64,000 nucleotides of DNA from Bradyrhizobium sp. 4. Its GTDB lineage: Bacteria; Pseudomonadota; Alphaproteobacteria; Rhizobiales; Xanthobacteraceae. The stretch is taken from contig NZ_CP064686.1 in the NCBI RefSeq assembly GCF_023100905.1, forward strand, positions 4,092,001 to 4,156,000, in the 5' to 3' direction. A program made the translations under genes and the position numbers. Every line of letters starts with the position of its first letter. The first letter of the stretch is position 1. Shown here piece after piece: positions 1 to 8,982 of this stretch. The notes beneath the pieces were generated by a model that did not search any database, had not been told where the DNA came from, and saw only the letters and a program-made list of their open reading frames with translations.

Positions 1-42
1 TTGTCCGAGGCACCGCCGCCGATGGTAGCAGGTTCGAAGCGA

Positions 43-432
43 TCAACCGAAGGCGACCGGTCCCACGGCGCCGACCCAGTGCCGTACCTTGGTAGCGTCC
101 CTCTCGTCCATGTAGAAGAAGTGCGTCATCGTCGGATGAACCGTCTTCATCGAGGGATCATCGGGTGTCATGTCCACGATACCGCGAAACACCTTCAGGG
201 CGCCGGCGTCCCAGTATTCGGTGACGTGATGCAGCGCGGTGAAGCCGGTGTCGATGAAGGCCTTGAGGTTGGCGCGGATCGCCTCGCGCCCCTTCCAATC
301 GGCGACGCCGAGGTTGCAGACGGCATCCTCCGCAAAACAATCAAAACCTCGTCCAAAGGTCTTGTCGTCGATCTCCCGCCACATGTCGAGCAGCCATCGC
401 GGCGGCTCCTTCTTCGTAAACATGACTTGCAT
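43..432 (-). CDS. SnoaL-like / nuclear transport factor 2 family protein
   Basis: A protein of 129 residues with the alpha+beta cone-fold pattern of SnoaL-like proteins: an N-terminal helix (PPRWLLDMWREIDD), an acidic 'CFAEDAVCNLG' strand-turn, a central 'KGREAIRANLKAFIDTGF' helix and strands ending in 'VRHWVGAVGPVAFG'. Such domains bind small hydrophobic ligands or act as isomerases or cyclases; no specific substrate can be read here. I chose the ATG at 432 because an AGGAGAG ribosome site lies just upstream; an ATG at 456 and one at 423 are alternatives. The gene stands alone, facing the plus-strand kinase at 611. Confidence 0.75.
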   Translation of the reverse strand: MQVMFTKKEPPRWLLDMWREIDDKTFGRGFDCFAEDAVCNLGVADWKGREAIRANLKAFIDTGFTALHHVTEYWDAGALKVFRGIVDMTPDDPSMKTVHPTMTHFFYMDERDATKVRHWVGAVGPVAFG

Positions 433-610
433 AGCTCTCTCCTGATGCACCGACACACGCGCGACAGGAGGCTTGATTGAATGCGTCCTGTCGGGTGGAT
501 GACCGGGACAGTAGCCAGGCTGCGGATGGGCTCAATTACATGCCAGGTAATAAAGCGCGTTCGGGAAGCCTCCTCTTTCCCTGGCCCCGACTTTATGGAA
601 CCCTACGACG

Positions 611-1126
611 ATGCGCCGGATCATCGTCGTGGGCTGTCAGGGAAGCGGAAAGACGAGCCTCTCCCGGAATCTCGGGCGAAAGCTCGGGCTGCCCGTGGTG
701 CATCTCGACGTGCTCTACTGGCGGCCGGGCTGGAAGCCGTCCGACAAACCGAGCTTCCGGACGCGCGTCACTGACGCGATCGCGGGCGACGCATGGGTTG
801 TCGACGGCAGCTTCTCGGGACTTGCCTTCGATCTCACGCTCGCGCGCGCCGATACGCTGGTCGTCATCGACCGCCCGCGCTGGCTCTGCCAGTGGCGCAT
901 TTTCCTGCGATCCGCCTTCGATCGCGACAAGACCCGGCCTGACCTCCCCGAAGGGTGTCCCGAACAGTTCGATTGGAAATTGATGCGCGAGGCCTGGCGC
1001 TACGACACCGAGCGCGCGCCTGTCATCGAGGCCGAGCGCGTGCAGTATGGCGCTGACGTCCCGGTCGTGCGCTTGAGACGCGATCGGGACATCCAGGGTT
1101 TTCTGGATTCGGTGCACGGCAGATGA
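611..1126 (+). CDS. P-loop kinase-like protein (FlaR / adenylate-kinase-like)
   Basis: A 171-residue P-loop NTPase. The Walker A motif GCQGSGKTS is at residues 8-16, followed by the 'LPVVHLDVLYWRPGW' segment and a 'WVVDGSF' strand typical of the family annotated as DNA topology modulation protein FlaR, related to adenylate and shikimate kinases. 'RADTLVVIDRPRWLCQWRIFLR' is the usual post-Walker-B helix with a lid-like arginine set. The family is a nucleotide- or small-molecule-kinase-like group of uncertain substrate; the FlaR name is historical. There is no strong Shine-Dalgarno sequence upstream. It is not in an operon with its neighbours. Confidence 0.8.
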   Translation: MRRIIVVGCQGSGKTSLSRNLGRKLGLPVVHLDVLYWRPGWKPSDKPSFRTRVTDAIAGDAWVVDGSFSGLAFDLTLARADTLVVIDRPRWLCQWRIFLRSAFDRDKTRPDLPEGCPEQFDWKLMREAWRYDTERAPVIEAERVQYGADVPVVRLRRDRDIQGFLDSVHGR

Positions 1127-1154
1127 TCGATGGCCGTGACGTGAGACTGGACGA

Positions 1155-2012
1155 TCAGGATTTCTTCTGCGCGATACGCGCGGCGAATGCCTTCATCAGG
1201 TCGGTATCCGCCGCGTCGCCTTTGGCGTCCTCGGCGAGATGCTCGAACCAGCGCGCAAAGCCTTCGTAAACCTGGCTCGCCGGATGATCGGGGCCGAGAA
1301 AGCCGGAAATCTCCCGCATCTCCGCAACCCAGCGATAGGCTTTCGGAATCATGTCCGGCAGCGCGACTTCGAGCCGGGCCAGAACCGCGGGCTGGCTGAG
1401 TGCGAGTTCGTCGCGCAGCGCATCCGCAGCCCCCGCTTTCGTTGCCGCGACCACCATCGCCGCGCCGATGCCGGCGAGGCCCTTGACGATACCGGCATAG
1501 GACATTTTCAGCGCGGACGCGGCACCGACCGGCCCTTCGACGATCCGCACGTCGAGCCCGAAATCCTTCAGCACGGCGACATCCTTGGCGTGCTCGCCCG
1601 ACATGTAGAAGGCCGGGCTCTTGCCGCCGGGCTGGGGCGGGAACCCGATGATGCCGGCATCGACGAACGGCGCCTGTGCCGAGCCGATGATCTGCTCGAT
1701 CCTCATCACGGTATCGACGTTGACGGCATTGCAATCGACCACGACCGGCTTCTTCTCGCGCCGGACGATCAGCCCGGCAAGCCACTCGGCGAGCGCCACG
1801 GCTTCGCCCGGCGGCACGATCGAGAGGATGATGTCGGCGTCCGCGATCGCGTCGTCCTCGGCGCCGATCATGCCGGTATCCACCGCGCGTTTGCGCGTCG
1901 CCTCGCTCCGCCCTCTCAACGACGTCAGCACGCGCGCACCGTGCTCGCCGAGACGGCGGGCCACGGCACTGCCCATGGCACCGGGCGCGAGGATCGCAAT
2001 GGTTTTGGACAT
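1155..2012 (-). CDS. NAD(P)-dependent oxidoreductase, 6-phosphogluconate dehydrogenase-like with DUF1932-type C-terminus
   Basis: A protein of 285 residues. The N-terminal Rossmann fold starts immediately with 'IAILAPGAMGSAVARRLGEHG', a GxGxxG-type dinucleotide site. The middle has 'DADIILSIVPPGEAVALAEWL' and 'PVVVDCNAVN', typical of 6PGDH/3-hydroxyisobutyrate dehydrogenase relatives. The C-terminal helical half ('ALKMSYAGIVKGLAGIGAAMVVAATKAG') matches the DUF1932 pattern and would carry the catalytic-lysine region. Substrate unknown. The ATG at 2012 opens the Rossmann strand directly; an upstream extension is possible but shows no family sequence. It is followed on the same strand by nothing closely linked. 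Confidence 0.85.
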   Translation of the reverse strand: MSKTIAILAPGAMGSAVARRLGEHGARVLTSLRGRSEATRKRAVDTGMIGAEDDAIADADIILSIVPPGEAVALAEWLAGLIVRREKKPVVVDCNAVNVDTVMRIEQIIGSAQAPFVDAGIIGFPPQPGGKSPAFYMSGEHAKDVAVLKDFGLDVRIVEGPVGAASALKMSYAGIVKGLAGIGAAMVVAATKAGAADALRDELALSQPAVLARLEVALPDMIPKAYRWVAEMREISGFLGPDHPASQVYEGFARWFEHLAEDAKGDAADTDLMKAFAARIAQKKS

Positions 2013-2116
2013 CGTGCACTCCAGATCGAATTTCGAGCAACGCGCTCGGTTCAACCGGAGACTAGCAGAGGACGGGACGCCAGCGTGAGCGCCGGCCATC
2101 CCGCAGAGGAATGGCC

Positions 2117-2887
2117 CTACTCCACCTTCGCAGGCTGAGGCTGGAGCGCCGAGGCGTTGGCAATACGCGCGGCATTCGCCATGCCAGCGAGGGCCGCCGC
2201 CTTCTTCGAATCGGGCGCCGAGCCCGGCTGCACCACGCCGGCCGACATGATCAGCGTCGCGGCGTCTTCGGTGCTCATGTCGACCTCGACGATCTTGCTC
2301 TTGGGCACGTAGAAGAAGAAGCCGGTGGTCGGGTTCGGCGAGCAAGGCAGAAACACCGAGACGTGCTCCTCCTGACCCGGCAGGCTGCGGGAGACATCCT
2401 CGTTCGGCGATTGCGAGATCAGCACGATCGACCACATGCCCGGCGACGGAAACTCGACCAGACCGACCTTGCGGAAGCTCGAGCCCTTGCCCGAGAACAG
2501 GGTCTCGAACACCTGCTTCAGGCCGCGGTAGATGGCGCGCACCGCCGGGATCCGGCCGAGGAAGGTCTCGCCGACATCGACCAGTGTCCGGCCGATCAAA
2601 TTGGCCGCGAGGAAGCCGACCAGCGTCAACGTGAAAAATGCGACGATCAGTCCCCAGCCGGGGATGACGTACGGCATGTAGGTTTCAGGCCGATAGGCCA
2701 GCGGCACGAATGGCCGCACCACGCCATCAACCCAGGTGACGAACCACCAAACCAGATAAAAGGTGATCGCAACCGGTCCCGTCACCACGAGCCCGGTGAG
2801 AAAATAATTGCGGAAGCGGCCTATCAGGCCGGTATGCGGCTCCGGCACGGGATCAAGAGGCGCAGGCGCGTCGTCACGGGGGTTCAT
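2117..2887 (-). CDS. DUF502 family membrane protein
   Basis: A protein of 256 residues with two membrane spans near the N-terminus (about 27-50 and 70-95: 'YFLTGLVVTGPVAITFYLVWWF' region and 'GWGLIVAFFTLTLVGFLAANLIG'). The cytosolic or periplasmic domain shows the DUF502 motifs 'IPAVRAIYRGLKQVFETLF', 'VGLVEFPSPGMWSIVLIS' and 'PNPTTGFFFYVPKSKIVEVDMSTEDAATLIMSAG'. The function of the family is unknown. It lies 88 bases downstream of glmS on the same strand and may be co-transcribed with it. Confidence 0.88.
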   Translation of the reverse strand: MNPRDDAPAPLDPVPEPHTGLIGRFRNYFLTGLVVTGPVAITFYLVWWFVTWVDGVVRPFVPLAYRPETYMPYVIPGWGLIVAFFTLTLVGFLAANLIGRTLVDVGETFLGRIPAVRAIYRGLKQVFETLFSGKGSSFRKVGLVEFPSPGMWSIVLISQSPNEDVSRSLPGQEEHVSVFLPCSPNPTTGFFFYVPKSKIVEVDMSTEDAATLIMSAGVVQPGSAPDSKKAAALAGMANAARIANASALQPQPAKVE

Positions 2888-2975
2888 TCGGGTTCCAGGT
2901 CGGTCGCTTCGTTCAAGCTAGGGTCTTCTAGCAGGTTTTGGAAGACCACGAAGCGTTCCGGCCCGACCCTTCCGC

Positions 2976-4802
2976 CTATTCCACTGTCACGGATTTCGCG
3001 AGATTGCGCGGCTGGTCGACGTCGGTCCCCATGATCACCGCCGTATGATAGGCGAGCAGCTGAACGGGGACGGCATAGACCATCGGCGTGAACGCCGCCG
3101 CCATATCAGGCATGACGATGGTGACGAGGGATTCGACGGTCGCCTCCGCCGCGCCTTTGGCGTCGGTCATCAGGATGATCTTGCCGCCGCGGGCAGCGAC
3201 CTCCTGCATATTGGAGACGGTCTTTTCGAACACCCGGTCGTAGGGCGCGATGACGACGACGGGCATGGTCTCGTCGATCAGCGCGATCGGACCGTGCTTG
3301 AGCTCGCCGGCGGCATAGCCCTCGGCGTGGATGTAGGAGATCTCCTTCAGCTTCAACGCGCCTTCGAGGGCGAGCGGGAAGCTGGTGCCGCGACCGAGAT
3401 AGAGCACGTCGCGCGACTTGGCGATCTCGCGGGCGAGCTTCTCGATCTGGAGCTCGGTGGTGAGCGCATCCGACATCAAACGCGGGATCTCGACGAGCCC
3501 GTGGACGAGCTTGGTCTCGTCCTCGTCGGACAGTTCGCCGCGGGCCTTGCCGGCTGCGATCGCAAGATTTGCCAGCACCATGAGCTGGCAGGTGAAGGCC
3601 TTGGTCGAGGCGACGCCGATCTCTGGGCCGGCCAGCGTTGGCAGCACAGTCTCGCTTTCGCGCGCGATCGTCGAGGTCGGCACGTTGACGACGGCGATCG
3701 TATGCACGCCCTGGTCCTTGGCGTAACGCAGCGCGGCCAGGGTGTCGGCGGTCTCGCCCGATTGCGAGATGAAGATGGCGAGATCGCCCTTGCGCAAGGG
3801 CGCCTCGCGGTAGCGGAATTCGGAGGCGACATCGACTTCGACCGGCACGCGCGCGAAACGCTCGAACCAGTATTTTGCGACGAACCCGGCGTAGCTCGCA
3901 GTGCCGCAGGCCGTGATGTTGATGCGCTGGATATTCTTGAAGTCGAACGGCAGCTTGACCGGCAGCGAGACCCGCTCGGTCGCCATGTCGACATAGCGTG
4001 CCAGCGTATGGCCGACCACTTCAGGCTGCTCGTGGATCTCCTTGGCCATGAAGTGGCGATAGTTGGCCTTGTCGACCAGCGAGGTCGAGGCGGCGTGCTT
4101 GGTCTTCTCGCGCTGGACGGCGTGGCCGTCCTTGTCGAAGACCGAAGCGCTCGTATGGGTCAGCACGACCCAGTCGCCGTCCTCGAGATAGCTGATCGTG
4201 TCGGTGAACGGCCCCAGCGCAATGGCGTCGGAGCCGAGATACATCTCACCGTCACCATAGCCGATCGCGAGCGGCGGACCGTTGCGGGCGCCGATCATCA
4301 AATCGTCCTCGCCGGCGAAGATGAAGCCGAGCGCGAACGCGCCGCGCAGCCGCGCCAATGTCAATTTCACCGCTTCCACCGGCTTGTTGCCGCGCGTGAG
4401 CAGATCGTCGACGAGATGCAGCACGATCTCGGTGTCGGTCTGGGTGTGGAACACCGTGCCTTTCTTCTCGAGCTCCTCGCGCAGCTCGCGGAAATTCTCG
4501 ATGATGCCGTTGTGAACCACGGCGACACGCTCGGTCGCGTGCGGGTGCGCATTGTTCACGGTCGGCTTGCCGTGGGTGGCCCAGCGGGTGTGACCGATTC
4601 CGGTCGAGCCCTTGAGCGGCTCGGCTTCCAGCCGCTTCTCCAGATTCTTCAGCTTGCCCTCGGCGCGGCGGCGCTCGAGATGCTTGCCCTCGAGCGTGGC
4701 GACGCCCGCGGAATCATAGCCGCGATATTCAAGACGTTTGAGCGAATCCACCAATTGCTCTGCAACCGGCTCGCGCCCGAGAATGCCGACAATCCCGCAC
4801 AT
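2976..4802 (-). CDS. glmS: Glutamine--fructose-6-phosphate aminotransferase (isomerizing)
   Basis: GlmS makes glucosamine-6-phosphate from fructose-6-phosphate and glutamine, the first committed step to UDP-GlcNAc for peptidoglycan and LPS. The 608-residue product equals the family length. It begins MCGIVGILG, so Cys2 becomes the N-terminal nucleophile after Met removal, which fixes the start at 4802. The glutaminase half carries 'TRWATHGKPT' and 'HNGIIENF'. Two SIS sugar-isomerase domains follow ('ITACGTASYAG', 'SQSGETADTLAAL', 'LGRGTSFPLALEGALKLKEISY'), and the end 'QPRNLAKSVTVE' is canonical. glmU is nearby on the same strand, with a small membrane protein gene and one plus-strand gene between. 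Confidence 0.98.
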   Translation of the reverse strand: MCGIVGILGREPVAEQLVDSLKRLEYRGYDSAGVATLEGKHLERRRAEGKLKNLEKRLEAEPLKGSTGIGHTRWATHGKPTVNNAHPHATERVAVVHNGIIENFRELREELEKKGTVFHTQTDTEIVLHLVDDLLTRGNKPVEAVKLTLARLRGAFALGFIFAGEDDLMIGARNGPPLAIGYGDGEMYLGSDAIALGPFTDTISYLEDGDWVVLTHTSASVFDKDGHAVQREKTKHAASTSLVDKANYRHFMAKEIHEQPEVVGHTLARYVDMATERVSLPVKLPFDFKNIQRINITACGTASYAGFVAKYWFERFARVPVEVDVASEFRYREAPLRKGDLAIFISQSGETADTLAALRYAKDQGVHTIAVVNVPTSTIARESETVLPTLAGPEIGVASTKAFTCQLMVLANLAIAAGKARGELSDEDETKLVHGLVEIPRLMSDALTTELQIEKLAREIAKSRDVLYLGRGTSFPLALEGALKLKEISYIHAEGYAAGELKHGPIALIDETMPVVVIAPYDRVFEKTVSNMQEVAARGGKIILMTDAKGAAEATVESLVTIVMPDMAAAFTPMVYAVPVQLLAYHTAVIMGTDVDQPRNLAKSVTVE

Positions 4803-5021
4803 GCGGATCAATATCCCCCAAATCGTCGAAAAATCGCCTAAACGACGCGCTCGGTTTTTAGCGAAGTTCCTAAGGAACCAGATACTCAATAATTATTGCC
4901 GATTGAGACAGCACCGACGGCAACGCGCCTCGCCTGCGTCGAACTGGCTGAGCCTTAAACCTCGCGCATTAACTTGTTGTCAACGAATTTGGCCAACCCT
5001 TGCGTCCCAAGGAGAGAGGCC

Positions 5022-5240
5022 ATGAAAGGCTCATCCAACCGCAAAAGTCCGTCATCGATGGCGGTGCGCGCCAGCGAGACCACCGGCACGCACCTTGCGC
5101 ATTGGCCGCCGCCCCAGCGCGGCAAGGAAAGCAAGCCCGTTTTCATCAAGCACGCCGCCGGCGAGCCGGCGAAGCGTGCAAAACCGCGCGGCTGGCGCCT
5201 GACGCGCGCGATCTTCTCGGAATTCGCCGACGACGAATAG
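5022..5240 (+). CDS. small basic hypothetical protein
   Basis: A 72-residue basic, proline-rich protein beginning MKGSSNRKSPSSMAVRASET and ending 'RLTRAIFSEFADDE'. A GGAGAG ribosome site nine bases before the ATG supports translation. No signal peptide or membrane span is visible and I recognise no domain. It lies between glmS and the 63-residue membrane protein gene, pointing against both. Probably a lineage-restricted small protein; function unknown. Confidence 0.5.
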   Translation: MKGSSNRKSPSSMAVRASETTGTHLAHWPPPQRGKESKPVFIKHAAGEPAKRAKPRGWRLTRAIFSEFADDE

Positions 5241-5249
5241 CGGCGCGCC

Positions 5250-5441
5250 TCACCACCTCAGCACCAGGGCACACACGAGGAATACGACGAACGCCCAAAA
5301 CGCTATTCCGGTGAACAGCGGCGCGGTCTCATGCTCATGCGGGCGGCGTACGCCGAACTGTTCCAGCAGCCATCGTCCCGGCGGCTTGATGACGTTCTCG
5401 ACGAAGAATTTGAGTACTTCGTAGTCGTTATCGTCGTTCAT
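5250..5441 (-). CDS. small membrane-anchored hypothetical protein
   Basis: A 63-residue protein with a soluble N-terminal half (MNDDNDYEVLKFFVENVIKP) and one clear C-terminal transmembrane helix ('LFTGIAFWAFVVFLVCALVL', about 42-61). It starts 38 bases downstream of glmU on the same strand, so it may be the tail gene of the glmU transcript. Unrecognised family. Confidence 0.6.
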   Translation of the reverse strand: MNDDNDYEVLKFFVENVIKPPGRWLLEQFGVRRPHEHETAPLFTGIAFWAFVVFLVCALVLRW

Positions 5442-5479
5442 GAGCGCGCAGCTCTGGCAGCACCGATCAATTCAGCCGC

Positions 5480-6835
5480 TCACTTCTCCGCCTTCTTCCC
5501 TCGCGTCTTCATCTCGCGATAGCGCGCCGCACCACCTTCGCGGATGGTCTGCGGGCTGCGCTCCAGCGCCATGGCGTCATCAGGCACGTCGCGGGTGATC
5601 ACCGAGCCCGAGCCGATATAGGCCCCGTTGCCGATCGTCACCGGCGCGACCAGCGAGGAGTTGGTGCCGACGAAGGCGCCCTGCCCGATGATCGTCTTGT
5701 GCTTCTTGAAGCCGTCGTAGTTGCAGGTGATGGTGCCGGCGCCGATGTTGGAATTGGCGCCGATCGTGGCGTCGCCAATGTAGGAGAGATGGTTGACCTT
5801 GACGCCGGCCTCCAGCGTCGCGGCCTTGGTCTCCACGAAATTGCCGATGCGCGCGCCGTCGCCGAGCGACGTGCCGGGCCGAAGCCGCGCATAGGGGCCG
5901 ATGGAGACCTTCTTGCCGAGCTTGGTCTCGACGATATGCGAGAAGGAATGGACCACCGTGCCGTCGCCGATCGAAACGCCGGGGCCGATCACCACGAACG
6001 GCTCGATCGTCACGTCCTTGCCGAACACGGTATCGGCGGCGAGATAAACGGTTTCGGGCGCGATCAGCGTGACGCCGGCCTCCATCGCCACTTTCCGCAG
6101 CCGCGCCTGCATCACGCTTTCGGCCTCGGCGAGCTGCGCCTTGGTGTTGATGCCGCGCACTTCGTCCTCGCTGGTTTCGATCACCACGGCATCCCATCCC
6201 TGTTCGCTGACAATGCCGACCGCGTCGGTCAGATAATATTCGCTCTTGGAATTCGCATTGCCGATCTTGTCGAGGATCGCGAGCGCGCGGCGCCCGTCGA
6301 TCGCCATGACCCCGGCATTGCAGAGGTCGATCTTGCGCTCCTCTGCGCTGGCGTCGGCCTGCTCGCGGATCGCGACCAGGCGGTCGCCGTCCACGATGAA
6401 GCGGCCATAGCCGGTGGGATCGGCGGCCCGGAAGCCGAGCGCCGCAATCGCGGCGCCTTTGGCGAGCGGCGCGCGCAGCCGCGCAAAGGTCTCGGCCGAG
6501 ATCAGCGGCGTGTCGCCGAACGCAATCAGCAGGTCGTCCACGCCCCGCACAATGGCATCGCGCGCCGCCAGCACCGCATGCGCGGTGCCGAGCCGGTCCT
6601 GTTGCACGAAGGTGAGCGCGTCGGGGCGGATGCGCTTTGCCTCGTCCGCCACCGCCTGATGGTCGGGTCCGATCACGACCGCGAGCGAGGTGCCGGTTCC
6701 CTTGGGCGCCGCGGCGAGCACGTGGGCGAGCAGGCTCTGATGCGCGACCGAATGCAGCACTTTCGGCAGGAGTGAGCGCATACGCGTGCCTTCGCCGGCG
6801 GCGAGCACGATCGTGAGGCTGGAACGGGCGGTCAT
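5480..6835 (-). CDS. glmU: Bifunctional UDP-N-acetylglucosamine pyrophosphorylase / glucosamine-1-phosphate N-acetyltransferase
   Basis: GlmU acetylates glucosamine-1-phosphate and couples it to UTP, giving UDP-GlcNAc. The 451-residue length is normal. The N-terminal nucleotidyltransferase has 'LAAGEGTRMRS' and 'FGDTPLIS'; the C-terminal left-handed beta-helix shows hexapeptide repeats and the acetyltransferase signatures 'RLRPGTSLGDGARIGNFVE', 'HLSYIGDATIG' and 'TCNYDGFKKHKTIIGQGAFVGTNSSLVAPV'. The start at 6835 (MTARSSLTIV) puts the first strand of the nucleotidyltransferase at the N-terminus. It is divergent from the anchored coiled-coil gene at 7009. Confidence 0.98.
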   Translation of the reverse strand: MTARSSLTIVLAAGEGTRMRSLLPKVLHSVAHQSLLAHVLAAAPKGTGTSLAVVIGPDHQAVADEAKRIRPDALTFVQQDRLGTAHAVLAARDAIVRGVDDLLIAFGDTPLISAETFARLRAPLAKGAAIAALGFRAADPTGYGRFIVDGDRLVAIREQADASAEERKIDLCNAGVMAIDGRRALAILDKIGNANSKSEYYLTDAVGIVSEQGWDAVVIETSEDEVRGINTKAQLAEAESVMQARLRKVAMEAGVTLIAPETVYLAADTVFGKDVTIEPFVVIGPGVSIGDGTVVHSFSHIVETKLGKKVSIGPYARLRPGTSLGDGARIGNFVETKAATLEAGVKVNHLSYIGDATIGANSNIGAGTITCNYDGFKKHKTIIGQGAFVGTNSSLVAPVTIGNGAYIGSGSVITRDVPDDAMALERSPQTIREGGAARYREMKTRGKKAEK

Positions 6836-7008
6836 CGAAATCCTGTCAATCGGCCGAATCAAGTGGCGCCAGCGGGCGACGGCCGCCCTGATGAGTTATC
6901 GCCTTGCTACCCCCGCAAACGCCCGGAGTTCAAGTGCGACACGCTTTTCCTGTTAATGTTCCCTGATTGATTCGGGGAAGCCGGACAGGGGTTGGGCACT
7001 TAACGTTC

Positions 7009-8358
7009 ATGGCAAAGGATTCCGACCCACTGGCGGATGCCTTCGGCGCCAAGGAGACCGGCGGGCTGTTCTCCGGACTTGTGGCCGAGGAGAGTTCGTT
7101 CGATCGCGGCATGATGTGGCGGCTCGGCTCATGGGGCGTGGCGGCCGTCGGCGCCGTGGTGCTTGCCGTGTTCGCCAACCAGGCCCAGCTCGGCTGGCGG
7201 CGCGATCAGGTTGCGTCCGCCGATCTCGCGCGGCAGGCCGACCGGCTCCAGATCCTGACCAAGGAGAGCCAGAACGAGGCCCGCCGGCTCGCCTCCGCGA
7301 TCGAGACGCTGAACACCGATCGCGACCGGCTCTATTCGCGCGTCACCGTGCTGGAGCAAGGGCTCGATTCCGTCACCGGCGCCATCGCCAAGCAGACGAC
7401 AACGCCGCCGCAGGCGTCCATTGCGAAGCCGCAGGACGCGCCGGCTTTGATCGGGCCGCCGGCGCCCGGCATCGGGCCGGTCGCCTCGACACCAGCTCCG
7501 GCCAACGACAAGCCGCGCACCGAGGCCGCAAAGGAGCCGTCGAGCCCGCCACCCCAGAGCGCAGCGGCGGCCTCGCTGGTCGCGCAGTCGCCGGCGACGA
7601 ATTCGGCACTGCCGATGCTTCCGTTGGTCCCATCCAAATCGATCATGGCGCCGCCCGATCCGGCCGCCCCGAAACTGGTTCAGCCCGAGGCCGCTGAGAA
7701 GACCACTGAGAAGGCTGCCGAGAAGAAGCCCGATCCAGTGCCCGCCCCGGTCGAAGTCGCCGCTGCACCAGCCAAGCCGCCGGAGGCTGCCGAAAGCGAG
7801 GCTCCCGCGATCGCGGTCCAGCAGACGCGCTTTGCGATTGATCTCGGTGGCGCCAACTCGCTCGAAGGCCTGCGTGCACTGTGGCGCGGGGTGACCAAAT
7901 CCAATCCCGAGATCGCGGCGCTGCGGCCGATCATCATGATCAAGGAAGGCAACACCGGCCTCGGCATGCAGCTCCGCCTCGGCGCCGGCCCGCTCATCAA
8001 CGCAGCAGCTGCGGCAAAACTCTGCGCCGGCCTCGCCGAGAACGACCGCCACTGCGAGACCACCGTGTTCGACGGTCAGCGGCTGTCACTGCGCGGCGGC
8101 CAGGAAAAGCAAGAGAAGACTCAGGATCGAGTTCAAGAGAAGAACTCAGACAAGAACCAGGACTCGGTGCCGCAAGCCGAGACCGCCCCGGCGCCCGCGC
8201 CCGCCGCCAAGCCCGACAAGCATCGTCGCAGCTATTCCTCGAAACGCTCGTCGAAGCGCGAGGAGCCCGCGCCTGCTCCTGCGGCGCAGCCGGCCGCACA
8301 GCCGAAGCCGGAGACGGCGTCGGCGGGATCGACGCTGTCGTCGTTCTTCAGGCGGTAG
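7009..8358 (+). CDS. membrane-anchored coiled-coil protein with Ala/Pro-rich linker
   Basis: A protein of 449 residues in clear segments: a cytosolic N-terminus, one transmembrane helix (about 50-67, 'GSWGVAAVGAVVLAVFANQA'), a coiled coil (about 75-120, 'SQNEARRLASAIETLNTDRDRL'), a long Pro/Ala/Lys linker, then a globular domain (about 275-365, 'FAIDLGGANSLEGLRALWRG' to 'CETTVFDGQRLSLRGG') that resembles SPOR-like peptidoglycan-binding domains by its layout ('LCAGLAENDRHC'), and a low-complexity basic tail. A periplasmic envelope role is inferred; I do not recognise a named family. It is divergent from glmU. Confidence 0.75.
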   Translation: MAKDSDPLADAFGAKETGGLFSGLVAEESSFDRGMMWRLGSWGVAAVGAVVLAVFANQAQLGWRRDQVASADLARQADRLQILTKESQNEARRLASAIETLNTDRDRLYSRVTVLEQGLDSVTGAIAKQTTTPPQASIAKPQDAPALIGPPAPGIGPVASTPAPANDKPRTEAAKEPSSPPPQSAAAASLVAQSPATNSALPMLPLVPSKSIMAPPDPAAPKLVQPEAAEKTTEKAAEKKPDPVPAPVEVAAAPAKPPEAAESEAPAIAVQQTRFAIDLGGANSLEGLRALWRGVTKSNPEIAALRPIIMIKEGNTGLGMQLRLGAGPLINAAAAAKLCAGLAENDRHCETTVFDGQRLSLRGGQEKQEKTQDRVQEKNSDKNQDSVPQAETAPAPAPAAKPDKHRRSYSSKRSSKREEPAPAPAAQPAAQPKPETASAGSTLSSFFRR

Positions 8359-8401
8359 ACGCGGCATCCGCTCTGCGGCGGGAAGACCATCTCGCGGCTA
8401 A

Positions 8402-8417
8402 CGTATCAAACGATACG
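8402..8417. repeat. 16-bp palindrome CGTATC-AAAC-GATACG
   Basis: Two perfect 6-base arms around AAAC, between the coiled-coil gene and the 51-codon gene at 8472. Its right half continues as AAACGATACGG, identical over 11 bases to half of the TetR-type palindrome at 39048. It could be a hairpin or a protein half-site; no poly-T follows, so it is not an intrinsic terminator. Confidence 0.4.
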
Positions 8418-8471
8418 GAGGTGCCCGACATAAAACGGCAGGATCCGCGACGAAGATGATTCGGAGCGGAG

Positions 8472-8627
8472 ATGGCGGACGAGATGTTTCTGCGCGAGCA
8501 CCTCGCGCTCATCCGCGAGTTGGCCGAACAGGCCGACCCCCATATCAGGAAGCGATTGCTGGCCTTGGCCGAAAAATACGAACGTCGGCTGAGAGACCAG
8601 AACCGGACGATACAAACTCGCCCTTGA
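8472..8627 (+). CDS. small helical hypothetical protein
   Basis: A 51-residue all-helical, charged protein (MADEMFLREHLALIRELAEQ... to 'KRLLALAEKYERRLRDQNR'). Its sequence style matches small helical proteins common in Bradyrhizobium, often found near regulatory and stress genes. The upstream GGAGCGGAG is a usable ribosome site directly before the ATG. Function unknown. Confidence 0.5.
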   Translation: MADEMFLREHLALIRELAEQADPHIRKRLLALAEKYERRLRDQNRTIQTRP

Positions 8628-8651
8628 GAGCTCATCGGCGCACGCAACCAC

Positions 8652-8798
8652 CTACTCGATGCGCGCTTTTTCCTTCAGGTCACGAATGCGGTTGTCAGCC
8701 TCATCCTTCGACTGAACCAGTTCCGACCAATCCTCGACCCGAGCTTGCTTGCTCAGCCGCTTGAGTTCGTCCAGTTGCTCCTGAGTTGGCTTTTCCAT
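8652..8798 (-). CDS. small helical hypothetical protein
   Basis: A 48-residue charged helical protein: MEKPTQEQLDELKRLSKQA, then 'VEDWSELVQSKDEADNRI' and 'RDLKEKARIE'. A strong AAGGAG ribosome site sits six bases upstream of the ATG at 8798. It converges with the 51-codon gene at 8472. No domain recognised. Confidence 0.55.
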   Translation of the reverse strand: MEKPTQEQLDELKRLSKQARVEDWSELVQSKDEADNRIRDLKEKARIE

Positions 8799-8982
8799 GC
8801 TCGCTCCTTGTATGCAGCATGCGTTGCGCGGTCACACCGTTTCAAAACCTGCGCAGCCCCAGCCTGTTCCTGGATATCTTCGGGCCAGGCGCGGCCGCCT
8901 TGCTCCTCCCTTAACTGGCCGCGATCGACATAAATTCACCTTCCCTGTTGCCCGCTCGCGCCATCCCGACCATATTGCCGCC

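Noticed and set aside
1..480. A 159-codon plus-strand frame at the window edge
   Set aside because: Antisense to the SnoaL-like gene, which has a good ribosome site and protein-like pattern.
3045..4841. A 598-codon plus-strand frame over glmS
   Set aside because: Antisense shadow of a well-conserved gene; no motifs or ribosome site.
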